From: Cacconaster sp964598495
GTDB taxonomy: Bacteria > Bacteroidota > Bacteroidia > Bacteroidales > UBA932
Reading direction: 5' to 3'
DNA: 8,913 bases
NCBI GenBank assembly: GCA_964598495.1
Contig: CAZRBY010000034.1
Location: forward strand, 1-8,913
Position numbers and translations under genes: made by a program. Under the pieces are notes generated by a model. That model was given only the letters and a program-made list of their open reading frames with translations. It searched no databases and had not been told where the DNA came from. Of this stretch, positions 1 to 6,475 are shown piece by piece (positions within the stretch are counted from its first letter, which is position 1; each line of letters opens with the position of its first letter).

Positions 1-80
1 TCTTTTATTTTTACAGTTTTTTTACCTCGTTATCTATCTCAAAATTTCAATGAACGCGCGTTTCTTGCCGAAACGGGCAG

Positions 81-111
81 CAAAGGTAACCACTTTTTTT
101 CAATCTCCAAA
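81..111 (-). promoter_or_regulatory. Bacteroidota primary-sigma promoter reading left
   Basis: Read on the minus strand, a -33 element TTTG (108-111) is followed after exactly 19 nt by TACCTTTG (81-88). This is a full match to the Bacteroidota housekeeping promoter TTTG-N19-21-TAnnTTTG. Transcription would start near 74 and run out of the window. No ATG lies between there and position 1 on that strand, so the gene served, or a leader of more than 70 nt, is outside. Consensus match seen; activity inferred. Confidence 0.6.
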
Positions 112-127
112 TTATTTAGTAGTTTTG
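97..127 (+). promoter_or_regulatory. Probable promoter of the OPT-pepT-alaX operon
   Basis: TAGTTTTG at 120-127 is a perfect Bacteroidota -7 element (TAnnTTTG). A T-run at 97-100 (TTTT, 3 of 4 to TTTG) lies 19 nt upstream as a weak -33. The start site would be near 134, giving a leader of about 35 nt to the ATG at 171. This also makes the in-frame GTG at 138 an unlikely start. The -33 overlaps the spacer of the leftward promoter, so the two promoters are divergent and may interfere with each other. Confidence 0.45.
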
Positions 128-170
128 TTGAGTTTTTGTGATAACAACTAAAAATAACTCAATACTACTT

Positions 171-2150
171 ATGGAAAACAAGGAAAACAAGCCGCAAGGG
201 CTGCCCGAAAATGCCTATCGGAAACTTAAAAAAGGGGAAGAATACAAGCCATTGTTGTCACCCGACAAGAATTATCCCGAGATTACAGTTTGGTCTGTGA
301 CCATAGGATTGGTGATGACCATCATCTTTTCAGCCGCAGCCGCATATCTTGGTCTAAAGGTGGGACAGGTATTTGAGGCGGCTATCCCGATTGCCATTCT
401 CGCTGTCGGCCTTTCGAGTGTACTGAAGAAAAACCAAGCTCTTGGGCAAAATGTGATAATCCAATCCATTGGATCCTGTTCCGGAGTAATTGTGGCCGGG
501 TCAATATTCACCCTGCCGGCCATTTATATCCTCGGTCTGGATGTCAATTTTACCCAGATGTTTCTCAGCTCCCTCCTTGGAGGTGTACTGGGTATACTTT
601 TCCTTATTCCTTTCAGGAAATATTTCGTAAAAGAACAGCACGGAACCTATCCTTTCCCCGAAGCTACAGCTACCACCCAGGTGCTGGTCAGTGGCGAACG
701 TGGAGGTAAAAGCCTAAAGGTTTTACTACTTGCAGGTATGATCGGTGGATTATACGACTTCATCATAGCTACTTTCGGAGCCTGGGCAGAGACCGTCACA
801 ACAACGGTTACGCGATGGGGTGCTGCAATTGCGGACAAGACCAAAATAGTACTCAAACTCAATACCGGTGCTGCAGTGCTCGGTCTGGGGTATATTGTAG
901 GACTCAAATATGCCTTTATCATCTGCTGTGGCTCTCTGCTCGTATGGTTGATCATCAATCCTATTCTGGCGGCCAGTTTCTCCGGAGTGGATATTTTCGG
1001 CATGAGTTTCTCCGCAGCTCTCGGACAGATGTCTGCTGATGAGATTTTCAGAACTTACTCCCGTCTGATTGGTATCGGAGGTATCGCTACTGCCGGTATC
1101 ATAGGTATCATAAAGTCATCAAAGGTTATCGGCTCCGCAGTCAAGCTCGCTGTAGGTGAGTTTAGCAGGAAGAGTGGCGGAGAGAAAGTAAAGGTGGAGC
1201 GCACCCAACAGGATATCTCTATGAGAAGTGTAGTGCTGGGCATAGCTGTGGCTTTGCTCGGTGTCTTCGCCTTCTTTGCCTTTGGCGGAGTGGTGAATAC
1301 TATTTGGCAGGCGCTCGTAGGGATGCTGGTGGTAGCGGTCATTGCCTTCCTCTTCACCACTGTAGCGGCCAACGCCATTGCTATCGTAGGCACCAACCCC
1401 GTCAGCGGTATGACAATTATGACGTTGATTATCACTGCGCTGGTACTTGTAGCAACGGGTCTAAAGGGTAACTCCGGTATGGTTGCCTCACTCCTGATCG
1501 GAGGTGTTGTGTGCACAGCCCTTTCCACCGCAGGTGGTTTTATCACCGACCTTAAGATAGGATACTGGATAGGAACCACCCCTGCAAAGCAAGAGAAATG
1601 GAAGTTCCTCGGTGTGCTGGTTGCAGCTGTAACAGTAGCCGGAGTAGTCATAGTTCTTAACAAAACTTACGGATTTATTGGTGAAGGTGCGCTTGTAGCT
1701 CCTCAAGCTAATGCAATGGCAGCTGTCATTAAGCCAATGATGGAGGGAGGCAGCGCCCCCTGGTTCCTCTACGGCATAGGAGCAATCATTGCCATAATCC
1801 TCTCCTTCTTGAAAATACCGGCACTCGCATTCTGCCTCGGTATGTTCATTCCCATCGATCTCAACCTTCCGCTGCTCCTCGGTGGAGCTATTGCTTGGTT
1901 CGTAAGCACACGCAGTAAAGATAAAGAAGTTAACGCTGCACGTAAGGAAAGAGGTACTCTTATCGCTTCCGGATTTATCGCCGGTGGTGCGCTTATGGGA
2001 GTTGTGAGTGCAATACTCAAGTTCGCGAAAGTAGACTGGTTCCTCACTGATTGGCATGCAACCTACGGAGAAACCATTGCCATAATACCGCTTGTAGCGC
2101 TTGTTATATATATGATAATGTCATCTTTGAAAGTTGAAAAACAGAAATAA
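171..2150 (+). CDS. OPT family oligopeptide transporter
   Basis: A polytopic inner-membrane protein of 659 aa, dominated by hydrophobic segments from about residue 38 to the C-terminus, with a charged cytoplasmic N-terminus. Family hallmarks are AYLGLKVGQVFEAAIPIAI (about 58-76), GTYPFPEATATTQVLV (158-173), GTNPVSGMTIMT (407-418) and TAGGFITDLKIGYWIGTTP (453-471). These fit the prokaryotic oligopeptide transporter (OPT) family, secondary carriers for short peptides. The exact substrate cannot be read from sequence, and some OPT proteins carry metal chelates, but the adjacent peptidase T supports peptides. The reading frame is open from a GTG at 138. I chose ATG 171 because the promoter's predicted start site is near 134 and the N-terminus MENKENK is typical. 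First gene of an operon, ending 1 nt before the pepT ATG. Confidence 0.9.
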   Translation: MENKENKPQGLPENAYRKLKKGEEYKPLLSPDKNYPEITVWSVTIGLVMTIIFSAAAAYLGLKVGQVFEAAIPIAILAVGLSSVLKKNQALGQNVIIQSIGSCSGVIVAGSIFTLPAIYILGLDVNFTQMFLSSLLGGVLGILFLIPFRKYFVKEQHGTYPFPEATATTQVLVSGERGGKSLKVLLLAGMIGGLYDFIIATFGAWAETVTTTVTRWGAAIADKTKIVLKLNTGAAVLGLGYIVGLKYAFIICCGSLLVWLIINPILAASFSGVDIFGMSFSAALGQMSADEIFRTYSRLIGIGGIATAGIIGIIKSSKVIGSAVKLAVGEFSRKSGGEKVKVERTQQDISMRSVVLGIAVALLGVFAFFAFGGVVNTIWQALVGMLVVAVIAFLFTTVAANAIAIVGTNPVSGMTIMTLIITALVLVATGLKGNSGMVASLLIGGVVCTALSTAGGFITDLKIGYWIGTTPAKQEKWKFLGVLVAAVTVAGVVIVLNKTYGFIGEGALVAPQANAMAAVIKPMMEGGSAPWFLYGIGAIIAIILSFLKIPALAFCLGMFIPIDLNLPLLLGGAIAWFVSTRSKDKEVNAARKERGTLIASGFIAGGALMGVVSAILKFAKVDWFLTDWHATYGETIAIIPLVALVIYMIMSSLKVEKQK

Positions 2151-2151
2151 T

Positions 2152-3375
2152 ATGGAAAGTGTAAAGAAAAAATTTCTCAGATATATCTCATTCGACACCC
2201 AATCCAACCCCGAATCGGAGAGTCAGCCATCAACTGCAAAACAACTCGCTCTCTCGATGCAGCTGGTAAAGGAACTCCATGATATGGGTATAACAGATGC
2301 TTCGCTCGACAAAGATGGTTATGTGATGGCTACTATCCCCTCAAATATTGAGAGAGAGGTTCCGGCTATTGGCTTTATTGCGCATGTGGATACTGCTCCT
2401 GACGCTTCCGGAGAGAATATTAAGCCGCAGATTGTGGAAAATTATGACGGAGGAGACATTCTGCTCAACAAAGAGATGAATCTCTATCTCCGAGTAAAGG
2501 ATTTTCCCGAAATGAAGCAATACAAAGGGCAGACACTCATTACTACAGATGGCACAACGCTGCTCGGAGCTGATGACAAGGCTGGTATTGCAGAGATAAT
2601 GTGCGCCGCAGAATATTTAATGTCGCACCCTGAGATACCTCATGGGCCTATTAAAATAGGATTTACCCCGGACGAAGAGATCGGCCGCGGCGTAGACCAT
2701 TTTGACGTGAAGAGATTCGGTGCCAAATATGCTTATACACTTGACGGAGGCCAGATCGGAGAACTTGAGTATGAGAACTTCAACGCCGCATCCGCAAAGA
2801 TATTCATTCAGGGGTGCAACATTCATCCCGGCTACGCCAAAAACAAGATGGTGAATGCTATGTTGATTGCCATGGAACTCAACGCCATGCTGCCGGTGCA
2901 GCAGAGACCCGAATTCACAGAACATTACGAAGGATTCTTCCATATTACCGGATTCAATGGAACTGTAGAGAACGCCACAATGCAGTTTATCATCCGCGAC
3001 CACAACATGGAGTTCTTCAAACAGAAAAAGGCCCTCATGACCTCCTGTGTGGACTTCCTCAACAAAAAGTATGGCAACATCATAACATTGGAGTTGAAAG
3101 ACCAGTACTATAATATGCGTGAAGAGGTCGAGCCGCACTACCACATAATTGACAAGGCGGTAAAGGCAATGGAACTTGCAGGAGTCAAACCCAACATCAA
3201 GCCCATCCGCGGAGGCACTGACGGTGCACGGCTCTCATTTATGGGACTTCCCTGCCCCAACATCTTTGCAGGTGGACACAATTTCCACGGCAAACTCGAA
3301 TTTGTCCCCGTCGAAAGCATGGAAAAAGCCGTACAGGTGATACTTAACCTCATTTCACTGTATGCAGCGGGGTAG
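2152..3375 (+). CDS. pepT: Peptidase T (tripeptide aminopeptidase)
   Basis: A cytosolic M20-family di-zinc aminopeptidase that removes the N-terminal residue from tripeptides. At 407 aa it is almost the length of the E. coli enzyme (408). The metal and catalytic residues are all present: His78 and Asp80 in GFIAHVDTAPD, Asp141 in LLGADDKAG, Glu175/Glu176 in TPDEEIGRG, Asp198 in LDGG, and His379 in GGHNFHGKLEFVPVESM. The dimerisation-domain segment HPGYAKNKMVNA (225-236) and GGTDGARLS (354-362) are also conserved. ATG 2152 is chosen over the in-frame TTG at 2134, which lies inside the transporter gene, because MESVKKKFLRYISFDTQS aligns with the family N-terminus. It sits 1 nt after the OPT stop and is followed 1 nt later by the AlaX-like gene, so it is probably translationally coupled to both. 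It would process peptides imported by the transporter. Confidence 0.95.
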   Translation: MESVKKKFLRYISFDTQSNPESESQPSTAKQLALSMQLVKELHDMGITDASLDKDGYVMATIPSNIEREVPAIGFIAHVDTAPDASGENIKPQIVENYDGGDILLNKEMNLYLRVKDFPEMKQYKGQTLITTDGTTLLGADDKAGIAEIMCAAEYLMSHPEIPHGPIKIGFTPDEEIGRGVDHFDVKRFGAKYAYTLDGGQIGELEYENFNAASAKIFIQGCNIHPGYAKNKMVNAMLIAMELNAMLPVQQRPEFTEHYEGFFHITGFNGTVENATMQFIIRDHNMEFFKQKKALMTSCVDFLNKKYGNIITLELKDQYYNMREEVEPHYHIIDKAVKAMELAGVKPNIKPIRGGTDGARLSFMGLPCPNIFAGGHNFHGKLEFVPVESMEKAVQVILNLISLYAAG

Positions 3376-3376
3376 T

Positions 3377-3841
3377 ATGAAAACGCCTATACTCAACGAA
3401 CATAACAAGGAAGATTACCCTCCTGCGCATACTGCCGAGCATATTCTCAACGCCACGATGGTGAAAATGTTTGGCTGTGGCCGTTCATATAATGCACATG
3501 TTGAGCGCAAAAAGAGTAAATGCGATTATCGGCTGGAAAAAGAACCTACTTCTGAAGAGATCGCCCTGATCGAAAAGAGAGTAAACGAGGTGATTGCCAG
3601 AAATATGGATGTAACTGAGAGTTTTCTTACGCAGGAAGAGGCAGCTTCAATCGTGGACCTGAGCAAACTACCAAACGATGCCTCTGAAATGCTACGCATT
3701 GTGCGCGTAGGCGATTATGATGCCTGTGCATGCATCGGAGCACACGTTGACAACACGAGAGAAATCGGCACATTCAAGATTATTTCGGCCGATTTTGAAG
3801 ATGGGCGCTGGCGTTTACGCTGGAGAATAGTTCAGGAGTAA
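3377..3841 (+). CDS. AlaX-like tRNA-editing (SAD) domain protein
   Basis: A 154-aa stand-alone second-additional-domain protein, like the editing domains of alanyl- and threonyl-tRNA synthetases. The zinc-binding pairs are visible: HTAEH (His18, His22) and CIGAH (Cys119, His123), the HxxxH...CxxxH arrangement of AlaX and AlaRS editing sites. Family members hydrolyse mischarged tRNA in trans, typically Ser-tRNA(Ala) or Gly-tRNA(Ala). The substrate here is unknown. ATG 3377 is 1 nt past the pepT stop; an alternative ATG at 3362 would overlap pepT by 14 nt and adds five residues (MQRGS) that look like read-through. The protein is shorter than type II AlaX and lacks the catalytic synthetase domain. 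Its place in a peptide-uptake operon suggests a role when amino-acid supply shifts, which is inference. Confidence 0.82.
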   Translation: MKTPILNEHNKEDYPPAHTAEHILNATMVKMFGCGRSYNAHVERKKSKCDYRLEKEPTSEEIALIEKRVNEVIARNMDVTESFLTQEEAASIVDLSKLPNDASEMLRIVRVGDYDACACIGAHVDNTREIGTFKIISADFEDGRWRLRWRIVQE

Positions 3842-3845
3842 AAAT

Positions 3846-3874
3846 GAGACCGGCTAAAAGTTTTAGTCGGTCTC
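3846..3874. terminator. Bidirectional terminator between convergent operons
   Basis: A 14-bp inverted repeat with almost no spacer: left arm 3846-3859 (GAGACCGGCTAAAA), one G, right arm 3861-3874 (TTTTAGTCGGTCTC). It contains one G-U pair on the plus RNA, or a C-A mismatch on the minus RNA. Read on the minus strand it is followed by ATTTTTA, a good U-tract for the serpin operon. On the plus strand the following bases are TATAATTGTT, a weaker tract for the OPT-pepT-alaX operon. Confidence 0.75.
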
Positions 3875-3902
3875 TATAATTGTTAGGTATAATCAACTAT
3901 TT

Positions 3903-5213
3903 CTATTTCCCATCATATACTCCCGCGAAGAGCATTACGCCGGATGATTTTTCTAGTATGGTGTAGACGAAAGGATGGTTGACATAGAATTCAACCATTT
4001 TGGGCTGACCGGCGGAAGAGGTCCTCTCAATCATTACCGCAGTGGATGCTGCAGCCTCAGTACCCTGTTCAGCAACAGATATACGTGCCTTTTGAATAAC
4101 TGACCCAATATTGAAATTTTTGATTTCGGGATGATAAAGCAATTTATCGAATTGAGCATCGTTATTAAAAGCCCGACGAATACCTAAGGCTTTCAACATA
4201 TCTGTAAGCTCATATTTATTTTCAACCTCAAACTTGGGGAGATTGAGATGTACCATGGCCTCCGTAGTAGAGATTGAAGAGATGGCCTCAGACAATTTCT
4301 CTGAAGTGATATACGAGAATAGTTGCTCCAAACCATTGCCACCTTTTATGTCAGGCAGAATGATATACATTGCAAACTTACCACCAGCGTACGGAAGCTC
4401 TAAGATTCCATTGTTTCCCACTCTTCCATGACGAAAGTGCCTTGAAGTAACCATATAATCGACCTTACTTTCTCCTCCGCCATCCAGATAGAAGGGCTGC
4501 GATTTCTTTGTTAATTCACTATTGAACATTGGTATATCTCTATTTCCACTCCATCTTGCCTTGAAATATAGCGCGTTGAGTATTGCTGCAACAAAATCTC
4601 GTTTAATATCCGATTCCTGTAGAAATGGAAAGATAAAACCGTTGGTACTGCGATATGCCCATTCATTGATCCTGTCGACTACAACCTTCGGATTTGAAGC
4701 ATTAACATACTCCACTGGAGCATAGTACATCTTTTCGGCTGTCTTGCGGAAAGCATCCTGAACGCTGTATTCATCATTGACAATCACCGCATCAGTCAAC
4801 CTCAATTCGACATCTTTGTCAAGTGCAGGCAATTGATTGAGCAAAAGGTTACAATACTTGTTCAGAGCTTCCCGATCTTCCCCATACCCCAGGGTTCCGA
4901 TAATCTCGGAAGTTGTCTCGCCGCTGGCACCGTTTGCAGTAATTGCAAGAGCAAACTGTAAGCTGAGTGGAGAATAAATTATGCTGTTTTTCTCCTTTTC
5001 GTATAAAGACCTCAAGCTCTTTAGGGCAAAAGCATTACCGGAGTTGACATAGCTTTTTTGCTCCTCACTCAATGTCACTTTCGTGATTGGAGTTGTAGAA
5101 GTGGGAAAATCAATTTCTATGGGGTTCTTTACCCTTGGAACATCGCTCTTTTCACATGCTGAGAAACCAAGAGCGGCAATAAAAATAAATAATGTGATTT
5201 TAATCTTGTTCAT
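3903..5213 (-). CDS. Inhibitory-type serpin lipoprotein (miropin-like)
   Basis: A 436-aa suicide-substrate protease inhibitor. The N-terminus is a lipoprotein signal (MNKIKITLFIFIAALGFSAC, lipidated at Cys20), then a linker to about residue 48 and a complete serpin fold. Serpin landmarks: SPLSLQFALA (81-90), NALYFKARW (213-221), LPKFEVENKYELTDMLKALG (325-344) and the end signature NHPFVYTI...GVMLFAGV (412-432). The reactive-centre hinge EQGTEAAAS (382-390) matches the inhibitory consensus with small P12-P9 residues. Counting from P14 Thr385 puts P1-P1' at Thr398-Ser399 with Arg397 at P2. ATG 5213 is chosen over an upstream in-frame ATG (5282) because only it exposes the signal peptide. It follows the DUF4377-like gene by 13 nt, so one transcript is likely. 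It is probably anchored in the outer membrane and blocks host or competitor proteases; which ones is unknown. Confidence 0.93.
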   Translation of the reverse strand: MNKIKITLFIFIAALGFSACEKSDVPRVKNPIEIDFPTSTTPITKVTLSEEQKSYVNSGNAFALKSLRSLYEKEKNSIIYSPLSLQFALAITANGASGETTSEIIGTLGYGEDREALNKYCNLLLNQLPALDKDVELRLTDAVIVNDEYSVQDAFRKTAEKMYYAPVEYVNASNPKVVVDRINEWAYRSTNGFIFPFLQESDIKRDFVAAILNALYFKARWSGNRDIPMFNSELTKKSQPFYLDGGGESKVDYMVTSRHFRHGRVGNNGILELPYAGGKFAMYIILPDIKGGNGLEQLFSYITSEKLSEAISSISTTEAMVHLNLPKFEVENKYELTDMLKALGIRRAFNNDAQFDKLLYHPEIKNFNIGSVIQKARISVAEQGTEAAASTAVMIERTSSAGQPKMVEFYVNHPFVYTILEKSSGVMLFAGVYDGK

Positions 5214-5226
5214 AATTATTATGCTA

Positions 5227-5586
5227 TTATTTTTGTGTCTTTGAAATAATTTTAAGCAACTCATAGGTTCTATCCGATCCATCTATAGGTGGATCTGCCA
5301 AATGAGTTATCTTCACTTTTAGATGGTATTCATATCCCGGTTCATAAATAAATCCGGTTATTCCATCAATTGGAAGTTTTGTCCATGCCGTCTCATTGAT
5401 TCTACGAATGGATATTCCCACCATTGGTGGAAGTTCCGGAGGATATTCGCCTGGCCAATAGTCTGTTGTTTTATGTGAAACAATGATTTCAGCACGCTCG
5501 CTCCAATTCGGATCTTCTTCCCGATTACAGCCGATAATTACCATGGCGAGTGTTATAAATGAAATAAGCAGTACTATTCGTTTCAT
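5227..5586 (-). CDS. DUF4377-like small lipoprotein
   Basis: A 119-aa lipoprotein with signal peptide MKRIVLLISFITLAMVIIGC, lipidated at Cys20. The mature start CNREEDP is acidic right after the cysteine, which resembles surface-export signals described for Bacteroidota lipoproteins. The C-terminal half (about 74-116, with GFIYEPGYEYHLKVK, DPPIDGS and YELLKIISK) matches the pattern I know for DUF4377, a domain of unknown function often linked to META/HslJ proteins. ATG 5586 is used because the 17 upstream in-frame residues would bury the signal peptide. It is first of a two-gene unit with the serpin 13 nt downstream, so a shared role in protease defence is plausible but inferred. No catalytic residues are evident. 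Confidence 0.75.
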   Translation of the reverse strand: MKRIVLLISFITLAMVIIGCNREEDPNWSERAEIIVSHKTTDYWPGEYPPELPPMVGISIRRINETAWTKLPIDGITGFIYEPGYEYHLKVKITHLADPPIDGSDRTYELLKIISKTQK

Positions 5587-5704
5587 AGGAAGTATTATTT
5601 TAAAATTTTTCAAAGAGCCCCTGAAGGCGACCAACAATAAACGTTTTTACAAATATCAGAAGTCAGTGAAAAATGATACCCGATATCTTCTACCAGGGGA
5701 TAAC

Positions 5705-5735
5705 CAAAGGTCGTAAACGAGCAATTAATAACAGA
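5705..5735 (-). promoter_or_regulatory. Weak candidate promoter for the DUF4377-serpin unit
   Basis: On the minus strand GACCTTTG (5705-5712, 7 of 8 to TAnnTTTG) lies 19 nt after TCTG (5732-5735, 3 of 4 to TTTG). Transcription would begin near 5698, leaving a leader of about 110 nt to ATG 5586. The whole gap 5587-5759 holds no gene and no convincing terminator, so read-through from the upstream lipoprotein gene is also possible. Confidence 0.25.
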
Positions 5736-5759
5736 CATATTTTCCTTTTTCGATTATAG

Positions 5760-6317
5760 TTACCAAACAACATACAAACCTTGATCCTGAACCACGGTCA
5801 CAGTGTTCATTCTTAGACGAATGTCACTCCCATCATCAAGTGAGAAAGACACGGAAACCGGACTATAATAAACATTACCTAATTGGAAAAAATCTTGTCC
5901 CGTATCGTTGGTAATAGTTCCGCTAAGATGCACTTTCGCCTTTTGCTGTAGATGATGAAATACTAATTTATCTCTATCTCCAGATTCGGAAAAGAGCCCA
6001 ATTTTAGCATCGAAGGAATGACGAGATGTCAATCTGTTATTAGTAAGTGTATAACAACTTTGAGGGATAAGTATCTTGATACAATCCCTCATTCTCCCTT
6101 TTACTTTAGGAGCGTTGTAACAAGCGATGGCTATGTTGCCGGTAAAATAGTCCTGTATAATATATCCCTTATCCTCAAATTCTACACGAGTATTATTACG
6201 GTAAAAGTATGAACCATCTACTTCATTCAAAGGGGCTTTTGAACATGAGAGCACTGCACAAGAGAGGATGGCCACCGATGATGCTATCAAGCATACAAAA
6301 TACAAGTGTTTTTTCAT
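5760..6317 (-). CDS. Unrecognised lipoprotein, probable ECF-sigma target
   Basis: A 185-aa protein I do not recognise. MKKHLYFVCLIASSVAILSC begins a lipoprotein signal. Two lipobox-like sites follow each other, ILSC (Cys20) and VLSC (Cys25), so the lipidated residue is uncertain. The mature part is about 160 residues of alternating polar and hydrophobic stretches, probably mostly beta, with cysteines at 67, 79 and 88 and a C-terminal GLYVVW. ATG 6317 is chosen over an in-frame start at 6401 because it starts the signal peptide and because the candidate promoters lie between the two. It is transcribed divergently from the ECF sigma gene and has the same GGAAGT-CGTATA element upstream, which suggests control by that sigma factor. 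Function unknown. Confidence 0.7.
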   Translation of the reverse strand: MKKHLYFVCLIASSVAILSCAVLSCSKAPLNEVDGSYFYRNNTRVEFEDKGYIIQDYFTGNIAIACYNAPKVKGRMRDCIKILIPQSCYTLTNNRLTSRHSFDAKIGLFSESGDRDKLVFHHLQQKAKVHLSGTITNDTGQDFFQLGNVYYSPVSVSFSLDDGSDIRLRMNTVTVVQDQGLYVVW

Positions 6318-6338
6318 AATTAAGTGTACTGATATTTT

Positions 6339-6367
6339 CAAATATAATGAGTGCCGTTTACTACATA
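6339..6367 (-). promoter_or_regulatory. Candidate housekeeping promoter for the lipoprotein gene
   Basis: On the minus strand TATATTTG (6339-6346) is a perfect TAnnTTTG -7 element. The best -33, TATG at 6364-6367, is 3 of 4 and at a short 17-nt spacing. It would start transcription about 14 nt before ATG 6317. It competes with, or supplements, the ECF-type element just upstream. Confidence 0.3.
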
Positions 6368-6393
6368 TACGCAGTAACTCATCAAATACTTCC
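6366..6393 (-). promoter_or_regulatory. ECF-type promoter element toward the lipoprotein gene
   Basis: On the minus strand GGAAGT (6388-6393) is followed after 16 nt by CGTATA (6366-6371). The -35 with GGAA, the CGT-type -10 and the 15-17 nt spacing are the general form of ECF sigma promoters. The predicted start is near 6359, about 42 nt before ATG 6317. The same element occurs in the opposite direction toward the sigma gene. Confidence 0.5.
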
Positions 6394-6439
6394 ATAATCA
6401 AATTAATTAACTTTTTTTTGACAGTTCAGGAAGTATTTG
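6383..6439. repeat. Perfect 11-bp inverted repeat in the divergent promoter region
   Basis: CAAATACTTCC at 6383-6393 and GGAAGTATTTG at 6429-6439 are exact reverse complements separated by 35 nt. Read outward, each arm is the -35 part of one of the two divergent ECF-type promoters. The long spacer argues against a terminator hairpin. Confidence 0.7.
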
Positions 6440-6447
6440 TAATTTTC
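6417..6447 (+). promoter_or_regulatory. Candidate housekeeping promoter for the sigma gene
   Basis: TTTG (6417-6420), a 19-nt spacer and TAATTTTC (6440-6447, 7 of 8 to TAnnTTTG) fit a primary-sigma promoter. It overlaps the right arm of the inverted repeat, so basal and ECF-dependent initiation could compete here. Confidence 0.35.
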
Positions 6448-6455
6448 TCCGTATA
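6429..6455 (+). promoter_or_regulatory. ECF-type promoter element, probable autoregulation of the sigma gene
   Basis: GGAAGT (6429-6434), a 15-nt spacer and CGTATA (6450-6455). Transcription would start near 6461-6464, leaving only about 12-15 nt before the GTG at 6476. It is identical in both core boxes to the divergent copy. Sequence match seen; recognition by this sigma factor inferred. Confidence 0.5.
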
Positions 6456-6475
6456 AAGATATAGAAAGATATTGA

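Noticed and set aside
138..170. GTG 138 as start of the OPT transporter
   Set aside because: It lies almost on the predicted transcription start and adds 11 residues without family support; ATG 171 fits better.
1055..2057. Long minus-strand frames (189-202 aa) inside the OPT gene
   Set aside because: Low-complexity Thr/Pro/Ile-rich or Cys/Ser-rich shadows of the hydrophobic plus-strand gene, with no promoter or domain.
2617..3144. A 175-aa minus-strand frame inside pepT
   Set aside because: Fully antisense to a gene with all catalytic residues intact; no recognisable motif.
5588..5596. GGAAGTATT near the DUF4377-like gene start as another ECF promoter
   Set aside because: It points away from the gene and has no CGTATA 15-16 nt downstream; taken as an AT-rich coincidence.
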